Shown here piece after piece: positions 43,935-51,915 of a stretch of 64,000 bases of DNA. Position numbers and translations under genes: made by a program. The stretch is from Methylohalobius sp964654415 (GTDB lineage Bacteria > Pseudomonadota > Gammaproteobacteria > Methylococcales > Methylothermaceae). The stretch is taken from contig CAZZIP010000005.1 of the NCBI GenBank assembly GCA_964654415.1, forward strand, positions 1 through 64,000, read 5' to 3'. Under the pieces are notes generated by a model. That model did no database searches, had not been told where the DNA came from, and saw only the letters and a program-made list of their open reading frames with translations. Within the stretch, counting starts at the first letter, position 1. Each line of letters starts with the position of its first letter.

Positions 43935-43950
43935 TGGTATGTATTTTGCT
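43935..43950 (+). promoter_or_regulatory. Sigma-54 (-24/-12) promoter
   Basis: TGGTATGTATTTTGCT: GG at 43936-43937 and GC at 43948-43949 with exactly 10 bp between, matching TGGCAC-N5-TTGCW at most conserved positions including TTGC. It lies 39 bp before the DUF938 gene and next to a sigma-54 activator gene. Transcription should start near 43961. Confidence 0.7.
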
Positions 43951-43988
43951 TTTTGAAATGACGAGCAAATACATAAAAGGAGACCTGT

Positions 43989-44636
43989 ATGACTTATGAA
44001 GATCGTCCCCCGTTAGATCCTCATCCTTTGAGCGAGTATGTCGCTTGGGCGGGCAGGCGCAACCGCGGCCCTATTTTAGACCTGCTGCGGGTCAAGCTGC
44101 CTAAGGACTGCGGGAAGGTGCTAGAACTTGCCAGCGGCAGCGGGATGCACATTAATTATTTTGCCCCTCATTTTCCTCACTTGACGTTCCAGCCGTCTGA
44201 CAAGACTGAAGAGACCTTTGAACATATCCGCACGCTGCGCGACGAGTTAGGAAATCTGAACGTCGCCGACCCGATCGTGCTCGATTTGACCAAGCCCACA
44301 ACTTGGCCGAAAGAGGGCAATTACCGGGCAATGTTTTGTATCAACCTTTTTCAGGTGGCTCCGGTTAGCATTGCCGACGGTATGATGGCTTGTGCTTTCC
44401 GGCTGCTCAGCGAAGACGGAGTTTTGCTGGTCTACGGCCCGTTCATGGTAGACGGCCGCTTTACTACCCCTTCTAACGAGGAGTTTCATAACCTGTTATG
44501 TTCTGCTGGAGTTCCGGAATGGGGACTGAAGGACGTGGCTGATCTTCGTCAGGCGGCTCAGGCACATGGCTTGACCCTGGCCGAGCAGATCGACATGCCT
44601 GCCAATAATTTTACGCTTGTCTTTCGGCGTAGGTGA
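43989..44636 (+). CDS. DUF938 family SAM-dependent methyltransferase-like protein
   Basis: 215 residues. A class I methyltransferase fold with the SAM loop VLELASGSGMHINYFAPHF and FQPSDKTEET, and INLFQVAPVSI and LVYGPFMVDGRFTTPSN as DUF938 signatures. Substrate unknown. Strong AAAGGAG site (43976-43982). First gene of the presumed sigma-54 operon; the SDR gene starts inside its stop codon. Confidence 0.82.
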   Translation: MTYEDRPPLDPHPLSEYVAWAGRRNRGPILDLLRVKLPKDCGKVLELASGSGMHINYFAPHFPHLTFQPSDKTEETFEHIRTLRDELGNLNVADPIVLDLTKPTTWPKEGNYRAMFCINLFQVAPVSIADGMMACAFRLLSEDGVLLVYGPFMVDGRFTTPSNEEFHNLLCSAGVPEWGLKDVADLRQAAQAHGLTLAEQIDMPANNFTLVFRRR

Positions 44637-45373
44637 CGGTTTCTACTATGCGCGCAGCGGTGGTTGTAGGGGTCGGCCCGGAACGGGGGCTCGGCGCTGC
44701 CTTGGCACGGCGTTTTGCGGTTGAGGGATTGACAACCTTCATCGTCGGGCGTACCAAGGAGAAATTGGCGAAAGTGGCAGCTGCTATTGAGGCTCAGGGC
44801 GGGCGAGTAAATCCCATTGTGGCTGATGCTACGCGCGAGGATCAAGTCAACGCTCTGTTTGCGGCGATCGACGGCCACCGTTGTGTGCCGGAACTGGTGA
44901 CCTGCACGGTGGACCAAAACTTGCGCGCTTCTTTTTTAGATACCAGTCCTGAAGCCTTTACCTCTCTTTGGCGAGCTAATTGTCTGGCGGCGTTTCTGGT
45001 TGGCCGGGAGGCGGTTCGACGGATGGTGCAGGCAGGGCGGGGAACCCTCATCTTCACTGGTGCCAGTGCCTCGCTGCGGGCGAGGCCGCCGTTTGTCGCC
45101 TTCGCTAGCGCTAAGTTCGCCCTACGGGCTTTGGCACAGGGCTTGGCGAGGGAATTTGGACCGCTGGGTATTCATGTGGCGCATGTGCTGATCGATGGGG
45201 TCATAGAGGGTGAACGAGCAAGTTTGCAGTTTCCCGATTTGATCCAGGCCAGAGGCGAGCATGGGCTGCTCAAGCCGGAGTCCATTGCCGAGGTCTACTG
45301 GCAACTTCACTGTCAGCCGCCTGATGCCTGGACTTGCGAGTTGGATCTTAGGCCGTTTTCAGAGGGATTTTGA
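44633..45373 (+). CDS. SDR-family oxidoreductase lacking the catalytic tyrosine
   Basis: 246 residues. The Rossmann loop is VVGVGPERGLGAALARRFA and the segment VGRTKEKL follows. The catalytic-site region reads FTGASASLRARPPFVAFASAK: the serine and Lys161 are in place but the usual Tyr is Phe157 (codon TTC). Several SDR relatives of this type share the FASAKFALRAL pattern, so it may be a subfamily trait with changed or lost dehydrogenase activity. GTG start overlapping the DUF938 stop, so translation is coupled. Confidence 0.8.
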   Translation: MTVSTMRAAVVVGVGPERGLGAALARRFAVEGLTTFIVGRTKEKLAKVAAAIEAQGGRVNPIVADATREDQVNALFAAIDGHRCVPELVTCTVDQNLRASFLDTSPEAFTSLWRANCLAAFLVGREAVRRMVQAGRGTLIFTGASASLRARPPFVAFASAKFALRALAQGLAREFGPLGIHVAHVLIDGVIEGERASLQFPDLIQARGEHGLLKPESIAEVYWQLHCQPPDAWTCELDLRPFSEGF

Positions 45374-45375
45374 TC

Positions 45376-45978
45376 ATGCAACACGACTGGCGACTGGAAG
45401 GCGAGTACTTTGAAGCCTGTAACTGTATCAGCGTATGTCCTTGTATCTGGCTTAATCCCCCGAGCGAAGGAGAGTGCAAACTGCTGGTTGGCTGGCACAT
45501 CGACCGGGGGCACTTGGGAGCTACTTGCCTAGACGGCTTGAACGTGGCTTTGGCTTGTTATGCTCCTGGAAACATGCGAGATGGCAACTGGCAGGTGGCG
45601 CTGTATCTCGACCGGCGCGTAAATGAAGCTCAACGGGTCGCACTGGAGCAGATTTTCAGCGGTCGAGTAGGGGGGCAGCCGGCTTTATTGATGAGTTTCG
45701 TGACTCAGGTATTGGGGAGTTATCTAGCCAAGATCGATTTTATGGCCGATGGAAAGCGGCGTCGGATGGTAATCGAAGGGGTAGCGGAGGCCGAGATAGA
45801 GGGGATTGAAGGAATTCGGGGCGGGGCGTCGACCATCGACAATCCACCTTTATGCGTGGTGACCAGCCACCCGGCCGCGGTGGCCAAGTCCAAGCGTTAT
45901 GTTTACCGGGATCCCAATTTTCATTGGGAATTTACCGATCGTAACGGATTTTATTCGCCGTTTATTTACGAATCGTAA
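45376..45978 (+). CDS. DUF1326 domain protein
   Basis: 200 residues. DUF1326 proteins have no known function; the N terminus carries a CNCxxxCPC cluster, here EACNCISVCPC (Cys15, 17, 21, 23), probably a metal or cofactor site. WHIDRGHLG and the C-terminal DPNFHWEFTDRNGFYSPF are further conserved parts. DUF1326 genes are very often next to DUF2182, as here, suggesting the two act together. ATG at 45376; no signal peptide. Confidence 0.85.
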   Translation: MQHDWRLEGEYFEACNCISVCPCIWLNPPSEGECKLLVGWHIDRGHLGATCLDGLNVALACYAPGNMRDGNWQVALYLDRRVNEAQRVALEQIFSGRVGGQPALLMSFVTQVLGSYLAKIDFMADGKRRRMVIEGVAEAEIEGIEGIRGGASTIDNPPLCVVTSHPAAVAKSKRYVYRDPNFHWEFTDRNGFYSPFIYES

Positions 45979-45988
45979 AGCATAAGAA

Positions 45989-46567
45989 ATGGAGAGCGGA
46001 CAAAGTTTTATCCAATCGGCCATCCTCTGGAGCGCCATGATGACAGCGATGATGCTGCCGCCTAGTCTACCGATGATACAGGCAGTCAGGCGCGTTTCCT
46101 TAGATTTATGGCTGCCTTGGGCGTTTGCGCTGGGTTTGATTGGCGTATGGCTGGGATTCAGCCTGGTGTTGGCGGCGATGCAATGGGGCGGACACCGGCT
46201 GGTTGCGGGGGATTTTCCGGCTTGGATTACTCCTCTTTTGTTCATCCTAGCTGGAGGATACCAATTTTCCCCTTGGAAGTTGGCTTGTCTAAAGGGCTGC
46301 CGTTCGCCGTTGGGTTTTTTGCTAACCTCGTGGCGGGACGGGCCTTGGGGGGGCGTACGCATGGGATTCCGTTATGGGATGATATGCGTGGGCTGCTGCT
46401 GGGCATTGATGGTGTTGCTGTTCGGCGTGGGTATCATGAATGTTTACGGTATGCTTGCCATCACTGCCCTGGTTACTTTGGAGAAGTTTTTGCCTCTCCC
46501 ACCGCAGGTGGTCAGTAGTGCCACGGGAATTGGGCTATTAGGTGCTGCGGCCTTGCAGTTTGTTTAG
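45989..46567 (+). CDS. DUF2182 integral membrane protein
   Basis: 192 residues, about five membrane helices. The family's Met-rich first helix is clear (SAMMTAMMLPPSLPMI), with GGYQFSPWKLACLKGC in the middle and CVGCCWALM later. The Met, Cys and His content suggests metal (perhaps copper) handling, but no function is established. It follows DUF1326 by 10 nt. Confidence 0.85.
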   Translation: MESGQSFIQSAILWSAMMTAMMLPPSLPMIQAVRRVSLDLWLPWAFALGLIGVWLGFSLVLAAMQWGGHRLVAGDFPAWITPLLFILAGGYQFSPWKLACLKGCRSPLGFLLTSWRDGPWGGVRMGFRYGMICVGCCWALMVLLFGVGIMNVYGMLAITALVTLEKFLPLPPQVVSSATGIGLLGAAALQFV

Positions 46568-46585
46568 ACAATATAGGAGAGGAAA

Positions 46586-47002
46586 ATGAAGATTACTCAG
46601 ATAGGTCGATTGGCTGTCGTCTTGCTTAGCATGTTGATGGTCGGACCACTGCAGGCGGAAAAGCGCCAGCCGAGCCAGGAGGTCCTGATGGCCAAGCCAG
46701 TAACTCTGCCGGACAACCGGATAGTGGCGCGGGTGATTCGGGTCGAATTCCCAGTGGGTTTCAAAACCGCCCGCCACATTCACGAAGGTCCAGGCCCCCG
46801 CTACGTGCTCGCAGGAAAGGTCAAGATCATCGATAAGGACGGCACGCGAGTCTATCATCCCGGAGAAGTATTTTGGGAGACAGGCGAGCCTATGGTCGCC
46901 GAAAATGCTGCCGATGCTACGACTGTACTTTTGATTTTCGAGATGGCGCCACAAAAGGCTACAGAACGAACCAATAGAATCATCGTCATTCAGCCCAAAT
47001 GA
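46586..47002 (+). CDS. Periplasmic cupin-domain protein
   Basis: 138 residues with a cleavable signal peptide (LAVVLLSMLMVGPLQA). A single cupin barrel with ARHIHEGPGPRYVLAGKV and the second motif HPGEVFWETGEP; the histidines and glutamates could bind a metal. Reaction unknown. Good AGGAGAGG site. In the sigma-54 operon between DUF2182 and the carbonic-anhydrase-like gene. Confidence 0.8.
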   Translation: MKITQIGRLAVVLLSMLMVGPLQAEKRQPSQEVLMAKPVTLPDNRIVARVIRVEFPVGFKTARHIHEGPGPRYVLAGKVKIIDKDGTRVYHPGEVFWETGEPMVAENAADATTVLLIFEMAPQKATERTNRIIVIQPK

Positions 47003-47043
47003 GGAGCGAAGTTTTTCGACCGTTAACCTGAAGGAGGAGAGCC

Positions 47044-47625
47044 ATGAGCAAAATCGTAGAAGAAGTCTTAAAAGCCAATGAGCAATACGCGGCCACTTTC
47101 GGCGACAAAGCCAATTTGCCGATGCCGCCGGGACGGCGCTTCGCCATCCTAACTTGCATGGACGCCCGCTTGGACCCGGCCAAGTATGCAGGACTTGCCG
47201 AAGGCGATGCACACGTGATCCGCAACGCTGGCGGGCGCGCCAGCGACGATGCGATCCGTTCGTTGGTGATCTCCTACAAGCTGCTGGGCACTCGAGAGTG
47301 GTTTGTGATCCATCATACCGACTGTGGCATGGAGACTTTCACCGACGACATCATGGCTGACCTTCTGTCTCACAGCCTCAAGACCGCTCAGTTGACCCCT
47401 AGCGGCTGGCAGGACGTGGGCGAAGGACCGGGATCGCCGGTGGGCAAATACATCAAATGGCTGACTATTAAAGATCAAGCCCAAAGCGTGGTGGATGATG
47501 TGATTCGGATCAAATCGCATCCCTTGGTCCCTAAAGAGATTCCAATCTATGGGTATATCTACGACGTCAAAAGCGGGCGCCTGATTGAGGTAACCGAGGC
47601 GACTAAGGCTGGTAGCCCAAGTTAA
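47044..47625 (+). CDS. Beta-class carbonic anhydrase-like enzyme (possible COS/CS2 hydrolase type)
   Basis: 193 residues. The zinc ligands and catalytic dyad of beta-carbonic anhydrases are present: LTCMDARLDP (Cys38, Asp40, Arg42) and VIHHTDCGM (His91, Cys94). The form with CMDARL, IRNAGG and HHTDCGM, with an inserted loop near residues 105-140, is that of the small clade to which carbonyl sulfide hydrolase and related CS2 hydrolases belong. From sequence alone CO2, COS or CS2 cannot be told apart; the sulfur genes next door make COS or CS2 worth testing. Strong AGGAGGAG site; last gene before a terminator. Confidence 0.8.
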   Translation: MSKIVEEVLKANEQYAATFGDKANLPMPPGRRFAILTCMDARLDPAKYAGLAEGDAHVIRNAGGRASDDAIRSLVISYKLLGTREWFVIHHTDCGMETFTDDIMADLLSHSLKTAQLTPSGWQDVGEGPGSPVGKYIKWLTIKDQAQSVVDDVIRIKSHPLVPKEIPIYGYIYDVKSGRLIEVTEATKAGSPS

Positions 47626-47655
47626 CCTTTCGGTCTTTACCTCATCGTTTGCTAA

Positions 47656-47680
47656 AGCCGACCGACTGGTCGGCTTTTTT
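47656..47680 (+). terminator. Strong rho-independent terminator ending the sigma-54 operon
   Basis: 8-bp stem AGCCGACC/GGTCGGCT with a GACT loop, preceded by AA and followed by a run of T (47675-47680). It separates the sigma-54 operon from the sulfide-oxidation operon. Confidence 0.9.
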
Positions 47681-47706
47681 ATGACGAAAAAATATAATAA
47701 CTTTTT

Positions 47707-47755
47707 TGAATATAAATATTCATTATTGTAATAAAGCGAGAAGTTTTTCTACAAT
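47707..47755 (+). promoter_or_regulatory. Promoter and palindromic operator of the sulfide-oxidation operon
   Basis: A perfect 16-bp palindrome TGAATATAAATATTCA (47707-47722) is followed 3 bp later by TTGTAA (47726-47731), an 18-bp spacer and TACAAT (47750-47755). The hexamers suit sigma-70, and the AT-rich palindrome beside the -35 suits a dimeric regulator. ArsR-family persulfide sensors (BigR/SqrR) control similar operons elsewhere, but no such gene is in this window. Confidence 0.5.
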
Positions 47756-47785
47756 GCAGCTCAGGCAAAAGCATGAGCAAAAACT

Positions 47786-48595
47786 ATGATCTTAGCGATC
47801 TTCCTGTCTCTGCTAATTGGCATAAGTCTAGGCCTTTTAGGCGGTGGCGGCTCAATCCTGACCGTGCCAATTCTGGTCTATGCCTTGGAAATGGAAGTCA
47901 AAGAAGCGATTGCTACTTCGCTTCTAGTGGTAGGAACCACCAGTGCTGCTGCGATGATCCAGCACGCCAGGCGCGGGGCGGTGAGCTGGCGGGTGGGGCC
48001 GATCTTTGGAGCTTCCGGCATGGCCGGAGCGTTTTTGGGAGGATGGCTCGCCCGTTATATTCCCTCAGTGTTGCTTATGGTGGGATTTGCTTTGGTCATG
48101 CTCGCCACCGCTTGGGCGATGCTCCGTAACGGACAGCCTGTGGAAAAGCCAAGGCAGGAAGGGGAGTGTCTGGATTGCTTGCCATTTGGCAAGATCGTGC
48201 TGGACGGGTTTGTCGTCGGGGCGGTGACTGGTCTAGTGGGTGCCGGCGGTGGTTTCCTGGTGGTGCCAGCTTTGACCTTGTTGGGAGGGCTTCCGATACA
48301 CCTGGCGATCGGTACTTCGCTCTTGGTGATCGCGCTCAAATCCCTAGCCGGATTTTTGGGCTATTTAAGCCACGTTTCAGTGGATTATTTCTTGGCTGGT
48401 GTGGTAACTGCCTCGGCGGTGGTAGGTTCGTTCCTCGGCAGCTTTTGGGCGCACCGCCTACACGCCCGCCATTTGCGCAAGGGATTTGCCTGGTTTGTGA
48501 TCGCGATGGCCGTTTATATCCTTGCCCGTCAGCGTGCGCAAGTGCTTCCTGCTTTGATCGATTTGTTAAGACATATTGAGAAATTGCTGGTTTGA
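47786..48595 (+). CDS. TauE/SafE family anion exporter (probable sulfite)
   Basis: 269 residues, about eight membrane helices in two repeated halves, each with a Gly-rich loop (SLGLLGGGGSILTVPILVY and VTGLVGAGGGFLVVPALTL), the mark of the TauE/SafE family. Members export sulfite, sulfoacetate or related anions. At the head of an operon with SQR and persulfide dioxygenase, which yields sulfite, sulfite export is the natural guess. ATG at 47786, weak ribosome site. Confidence 0.85.
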   Translation: MILAIFLSLLIGISLGLLGGGGSILTVPILVYALEMEVKEAIATSLLVVGTTSAAAMIQHARRGAVSWRVGPIFGASGMAGAFLGGWLARYIPSVLLMVGFALVMLATAWAMLRNGQPVEKPRQEGECLDCLPFGKIVLDGFVVGAVTGLVGAGGGFLVVPALTLLGGLPIHLAIGTSLLVIALKSLAGFLGYLSHVSVDYFLAGVVTASAVVGSFLGSFWAHRLHARHLRKGFAWFVIAMAVYILARQRAQVLPALIDLLRHIEKLLV

Positions 48596-48616
48596 AATTT
48601 TCCTGGAGGATAAGTT

Positions 48617-49861
48617 ATGGCCAAACTGCATCATTCTGTAGTCATCCTAGGTGGAGGGGCAGCTGGGGCTGGAATGGCCCATCGGGTGGTAGAGCAGCTC
48701 AAGTGCCAAGATGTGGCAGTGATCGAACCATCGCCGGTCCATTACTACCAGCCCATGTGGACTTTAGTCGGCGCCGGGGTAGTTAAGCGTGAGACTACCT
48801 GCCGCAAGACAGCCGAAGTTTTGCCCCGACAGGCGCGCTGGATTCAGGATCGGGTAGCCGCAGTCGACCCCGATCAGCAGGTCGTTGAGACCGCAGGGGG
48901 CAATAAAATCAGTTACGACTGGCTGATCATCGCCGCTGGCCTCAAGTTAGATTGGAAAAAAATAGAAGGGCTTAGCAAAGAAATCATCGGTCAAGACGGC
49001 ATCTGTAGCAACTATAGCTACGATACTGTGCCTTATACTTGGGAGTTGATCCGTAATTTTACCGGTGGGACGGCGCTTTTTACCATGCCGCCCATGCCGA
49101 TCAAGTGTCCAGGAGCGCCGCAAAAGATCGCTTATATAGCCGAAGACTATTTTCGGCGCAAGGGGATCCGCGACAAGTGCACGGTGCATTATCTTACGAC
49201 CACGCCGGCCATTTTCGGCGTCAAAAAATACGCCGACGTGCTCATGGAACGAGTAATTAAGCCGCGGGGTATCCAGGTAAGCTACCGCTATAACCTGATT
49301 GCCATTCGGCCTAAAGCGCGCGAGGCAGTGTTTGAGCATCTCGATACGCACGAGACGGTAGTCTACAAATACGACATGATTCACATCACGCCTCCCCAGT
49401 CGCCGCCGGATTTTGTCAAGAACAGCCCGTTGGCGAACGATGCTGGTTGGGTGGACGTCCATCCTAACACGCTGCAACACGTGCGCTATCCCAATGTGTT
49501 CGCCTTGGGGGATTGCGCCGGCACTCCAAATTCCAAAACCGCCGCGGCGGTCCGTTCCCAGGCGCCGGTGGTAGTGAGGAATCTGGCCGCGGCGATGCGC
49601 GCAGAACCCCTCTCGTGTGCTTATGACGGTTACGGTTCCTGCCCTTTAGTGACCGGCTATGGTCGCACCATTTTGGCAGAATTCCTTTACGGTGGAGAAG
49701 TGCGCGAGACTTTTCCCTTCGATCAGGGAAAGGAGCGTCGGAGCATGTATTGGCTTAAGCGCTACGTTTTGCCGATGGTGTACTGGCAAGGGCTGGTCAA
49801 GGGAAGGCAATGGCCAAAGCCTGTTCCGCGCGATTTCGGCAGCGGCCACGGCCCGGTATGA
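48617..49861 (+). CDS. sqr: Sulfide:quinone oxidoreductase, type II (SQOR-like)
   Basis: 414 residues, FAD flavoprotein of the disulfide-reductase fold. FAD loop VVILGGGAAGAGMA (8-21); two redox cysteines in PPMPIKCPGAPQK (Cys164) and GYGSCPLVTGYGRTI (Cys342); NVFALGDCAGTPNSKT near the second FAD motif. These segments closely follow the mitochondrial SQOR type, with the final FPFDQGKERRSMYWLK. It oxidises sulfide at the inner membrane, passing electrons to quinone and sulfur to an acceptor such as glutathione or sulfite. Strong GGAGGA site. Confidence 0.93.
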   Translation: MAKLHHSVVILGGGAAGAGMAHRVVEQLKCQDVAVIEPSPVHYYQPMWTLVGAGVVKRETTCRKTAEVLPRQARWIQDRVAAVDPDQQVVETAGGNKISYDWLIIAAGLKLDWKKIEGLSKEIIGQDGICSNYSYDTVPYTWELIRNFTGGTALFTMPPMPIKCPGAPQKIAYIAEDYFRRKGIRDKCTVHYLTTTPAIFGVKKYADVLMERVIKPRGIQVSYRYNLIAIRPKAREAVFEHLDTHETVVYKYDMIHITPPQSPPDFVKNSPLANDAGWVDVHPNTLQHVRYPNVFALGDCAGTPNSKTAAAVRSQAPVVVRNLAAAMRAEPLSCAYDGYGSCPLVTGYGRTILAEFLYGGEVRETFPFDQGKERRSMYWLKRYVLPMVYWQGLVKGRQWPKPVPRDFGSGHGPV

Positions 49862-49895
49862 GGTAAACGAACAATTACTCTAAACGGAGGATCCT

Positions 49896-50789
49896 ATGGC
49901 TTCACCGGTTATTCGCCATTTTTATCACGCCCCGACCAACACTTTTACCTATGTGGTGGCTTGTCCCGAGACCAAGCGCTGCGCGATCATCGACTCAGCA
50001 CTCGATTTTGCCTACAACGCAGGCCGCATCAGCGCCAGCTTTGCCGATACGATTATCGATTGTCTCCGGCGCGAAGGGCTGACGGTGGAGTGGCTGCTTG
50101 AGACCCACGCCCACGCCGATCATGTCAGTGCGGCTGCCTATCTTAAAGCCAAGCTCGGCGGTAAGATTGCCATCGGTGAGCACGTTCGAGAGGTGCAGCA
50201 ATTTTTCAAAGCTTTCTACCATATCGATGACGTCTCGGGTGACGGTTCGGAATTCGACCATCTATTCCGTGACGGGGAGGTATTTTACATCGGCCATTTG
50301 CCGGTGCGCGTGCTCTACACCCCTGGGCATACGCCAGCCTGTGTGACTTATCTGGTCAACGAAGAGGCGGCGTTTGTAGGCGATACGATTTTTATGCCGG
50401 ATTACGGTACCGCACGCTGCGATTTTCCCAACGGCAGCTCACGTCAGTTGTACCGCTCGATTCGCGATAAGATCCTAACCCTCCCGCTGGAGACCAAGCT
50501 CTATATGTGCCACGACTACCGCCCGGATGCCCCAGGGCCGCGCTATGTGACTACCGTCAAAGAAGAGCGCGAGCGCAATCCTTTAGTCCACGACGGCACC
50601 ACGGAGGAGCAGTTCGTCAAGATCCGCGACAGCATCGATCAAGTGCTGGCTGCGCCTCAATATATCTTGCCATCTTTACAGATCAACATTCGGGCCGGTC
50701 ACATGCCACCACCCGAAGCTAACGGTATCCGGTATTTGAAGCTTCCCTTGAACGTCCTAGGCAAGAATAACCTGCCTTTGGATTTTTAA
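49896..50789 (+). CDS. Metallo-beta-lactamase-fold persulfide dioxygenase (Blh/ETHE1 family)
   Basis: 297 residues. Iron-binding residues: THAHADHVSAA (His71, His73, Asp75, His76), PGHTPACVTY and FVGDTIFMPDYGTARCDF with the second Asp, and MCHDYRPD with the last His. The set and the GTARCDF segment fit persulfide dioxygenases, which oxidise glutathione persulfide to sulfite. Together with SQR before it this completes sulfide to sulfite conversion. No rhodanese domain is fused. Confidence 0.88.
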   Translation: MASPVIRHFYHAPTNTFTYVVACPETKRCAIIDSALDFAYNAGRISASFADTIIDCLRREGLTVEWLLETHAHADHVSAAAYLKAKLGGKIAIGEHVREVQQFFKAFYHIDDVSGDGSEFDHLFRDGEVFYIGHLPVRVLYTPGHTPACVTYLVNEEAAFVGDTIFMPDYGTARCDFPNGSSRQLYRSIRDKILTLPLETKLYMCHDYRPDAPGPRYVTTVKEERERNPLVHDGTTEEQFVKIRDSIDQVLAAPQYILPSLQINIRAGHMPPPEANGIRYLKLPLNVLGKNNLPLDF

Positions 50790-50807
50790 CCTGCACGAGG
50801 AGTAGTT

Positions 50808-51167
50808 ATGGCGAAAATCTTGATCTCGGCCAAATCCGGCACCAACAATCCGACTTTAGCGACTTTGCCTTATATTGCGGCCAAAACCGCCAAGGCACAA
50901 GGGCACGAAGTCACGCTTTTTCTGTGGGACGAGGCCACAGCATTAGTTCGCCCTGGCGCCGCCGATCACATCGTTGGCGTGAACGTCAAGCCCTTGCGCG
51001 AGGTACTTCCGGAGGTGACTGCGCTTGGGATTCCGATTTGGGTATGCAAAGGATGTGCCCTGGCGCGCGGAGTCGATCCTGACAACATGATCCCGAACGC
51101 CCAGATCAAGGAGATGGGCGATTTCCTCCAAGCGTTGGTCGAATCCGACAAGAACGTCGAATATTAA
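50808..51167 (+). CDS. DsrE-family sulfur-carrier-like protein
   Basis: 119 residues, DsrE/DsrF-like fold. Cys80 and Cys83 in WVCKGCALARG are at the place of the sulfur-binding cysteine of this family. Small DsrE proteins move persulfide sulfur between enzymes. Last gene of the tauE-sqr-pdo set and likely to serve sulfur transfer there. It converges with a minus-strand gene after 6 bp. Confidence 0.82.
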   Translation: MAKILISAKSGTNNPTLATLPYIAAKTAKAQGHEVTLFLWDEATALVRPGAADHIVGVNVKPLREVLPEVTALGIPIWVCKGCALARGVDPDNMIPNAQIKEMGDFLQALVESDKNVEY

Positions 51168-51173
51168 GACTTT

Positions 51174-51569
51174 TTAATGGCCTAGATCGACGTCGCGTCG
51201 GGCGGCGACGATGGTGACAGAAAACCCGGCGACGACGTCGAGTAAGGCCATCAGAGTCAAAGCGAAGAAAACCGAATTGCCCGCCTGCGGAGCGATGAGA
51301 AACTCCACCAAAAACGCCACAAATACCAGTATCGACAGGGTGTGATCGAGGATGGAGGCAGCGGTGGAACGAGTGGCTTTGAAGATCTCTACATACAGCA
51401 GTAATACGCCGGAAAAAATCAGCAGGTCACCCGGCGTGATTGGCCAGACGGTTTTAGACGGGAGCGTGAAATGGAGCAACCTCTGGTCAAGCAGGGCGGG
51501 TTGACCTACCAGGGCCAAACCGTTGTAAGCGATCCACAAGACGCTAAGCAGCGGCAGCGAACGAATCAT
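51174..51569 (-). CDS. Four-helix membrane protein (possibly PsiE-like)
   Basis: 131 residues with four predicted membrane helices: LPLLSVLWIAYNGLALVG, LLIFSGVLLLYVEIF, ILDHTLSILVFVAFLVEFL and FFALTLMALLDVVAGFSV. The second and third helices recall PsiE-type membrane proteins, but I cannot confirm it. Function unknown. It lies 17 bp after the next minus-strand gene and may share its transcript. Confidence 0.55.
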   Translation of the reverse strand: MIRSLPLLSVLWIAYNGLALVGQPALLDQRLLHFTLPSKTVWPITPGDLLIFSGVLLLYVEIFKATRSTAASILDHTLSILVFVAFLVEFLIAPQAGNSVFFALTLMALLDVVAGFSVTIVAARRDVDLGH

Positions 51570-51586
51570 CTAGGCGCACGCTTGCC

Positions 51587-51826
51587 TTACGCGTGGATCT
51601 TAAGGCGCTTAAACAGTTCTTCGTCGCGGTAATGGACATCCGTCCAGCAGCGCGGCAGCGCTTCCCCTGACGGAAAAATCAATTCGCTTTTGGCAAACTT
51701 TTCCGGATCTCCGGGTTCCTCCCCATAGTGCAGACGGCCAATCACCTCGGTGTGTAGGGGATTGATCAGGTCGCCGAGGGTAAGGATTTCCACCAAGTGC
51801 CCGTTTAGTTTTCGTTTGAGATACAT
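51587..51826 (-). CDS. Small conserved acidic protein of unknown function
   Basis: 79 residues, no signal or membrane segment. Notable parts: MYLKRKLNGHLVEILTLGDL, VIGRLHYGEE and FAKSELIFPSGEALPRCW. A near-ideal ribosome site (AAGGAGGTC on the minus strand) precedes the ATG, which supports a real gene. I do not know the family. It is divergent from ftsH with an 89-bp gap. Confidence 0.6.
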   Translation of the reverse strand: MYLKRKLNGHLVEILTLGDLINPLHTEVIGRLHYGEEPGDPEKFAKSELIFPSGEALPRCWTDVHYRDEELFKRLKIHA

Positions 51827-51851
51827 GCTGACCTCCTTCTTATAGTACGCG

Positions 51852-51878
51852 CTTGAATTATGCCATTTTACCCCAAAG
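51852..51878 (+). promoter_or_regulatory. Heat-shock (sigma-32) type promoter of ftsH
   Basis: CTTGAA (51852-51857), 13 bp, then CCCCAAAG (51871-51878). This is close to the sigma-32 consensus CTTGAA-N13-CCCCATnT, and lies 38 bp before an ftsH start with an AAGGAGGTGA ribosome site. In E. coli ftsH is under sigma-32. Confidence 0.65.
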
Positions 51879-51915
51879 ATAAGGAAAAACAGAGGGCCTT
51901 TTAAGGAGGTGAGCG

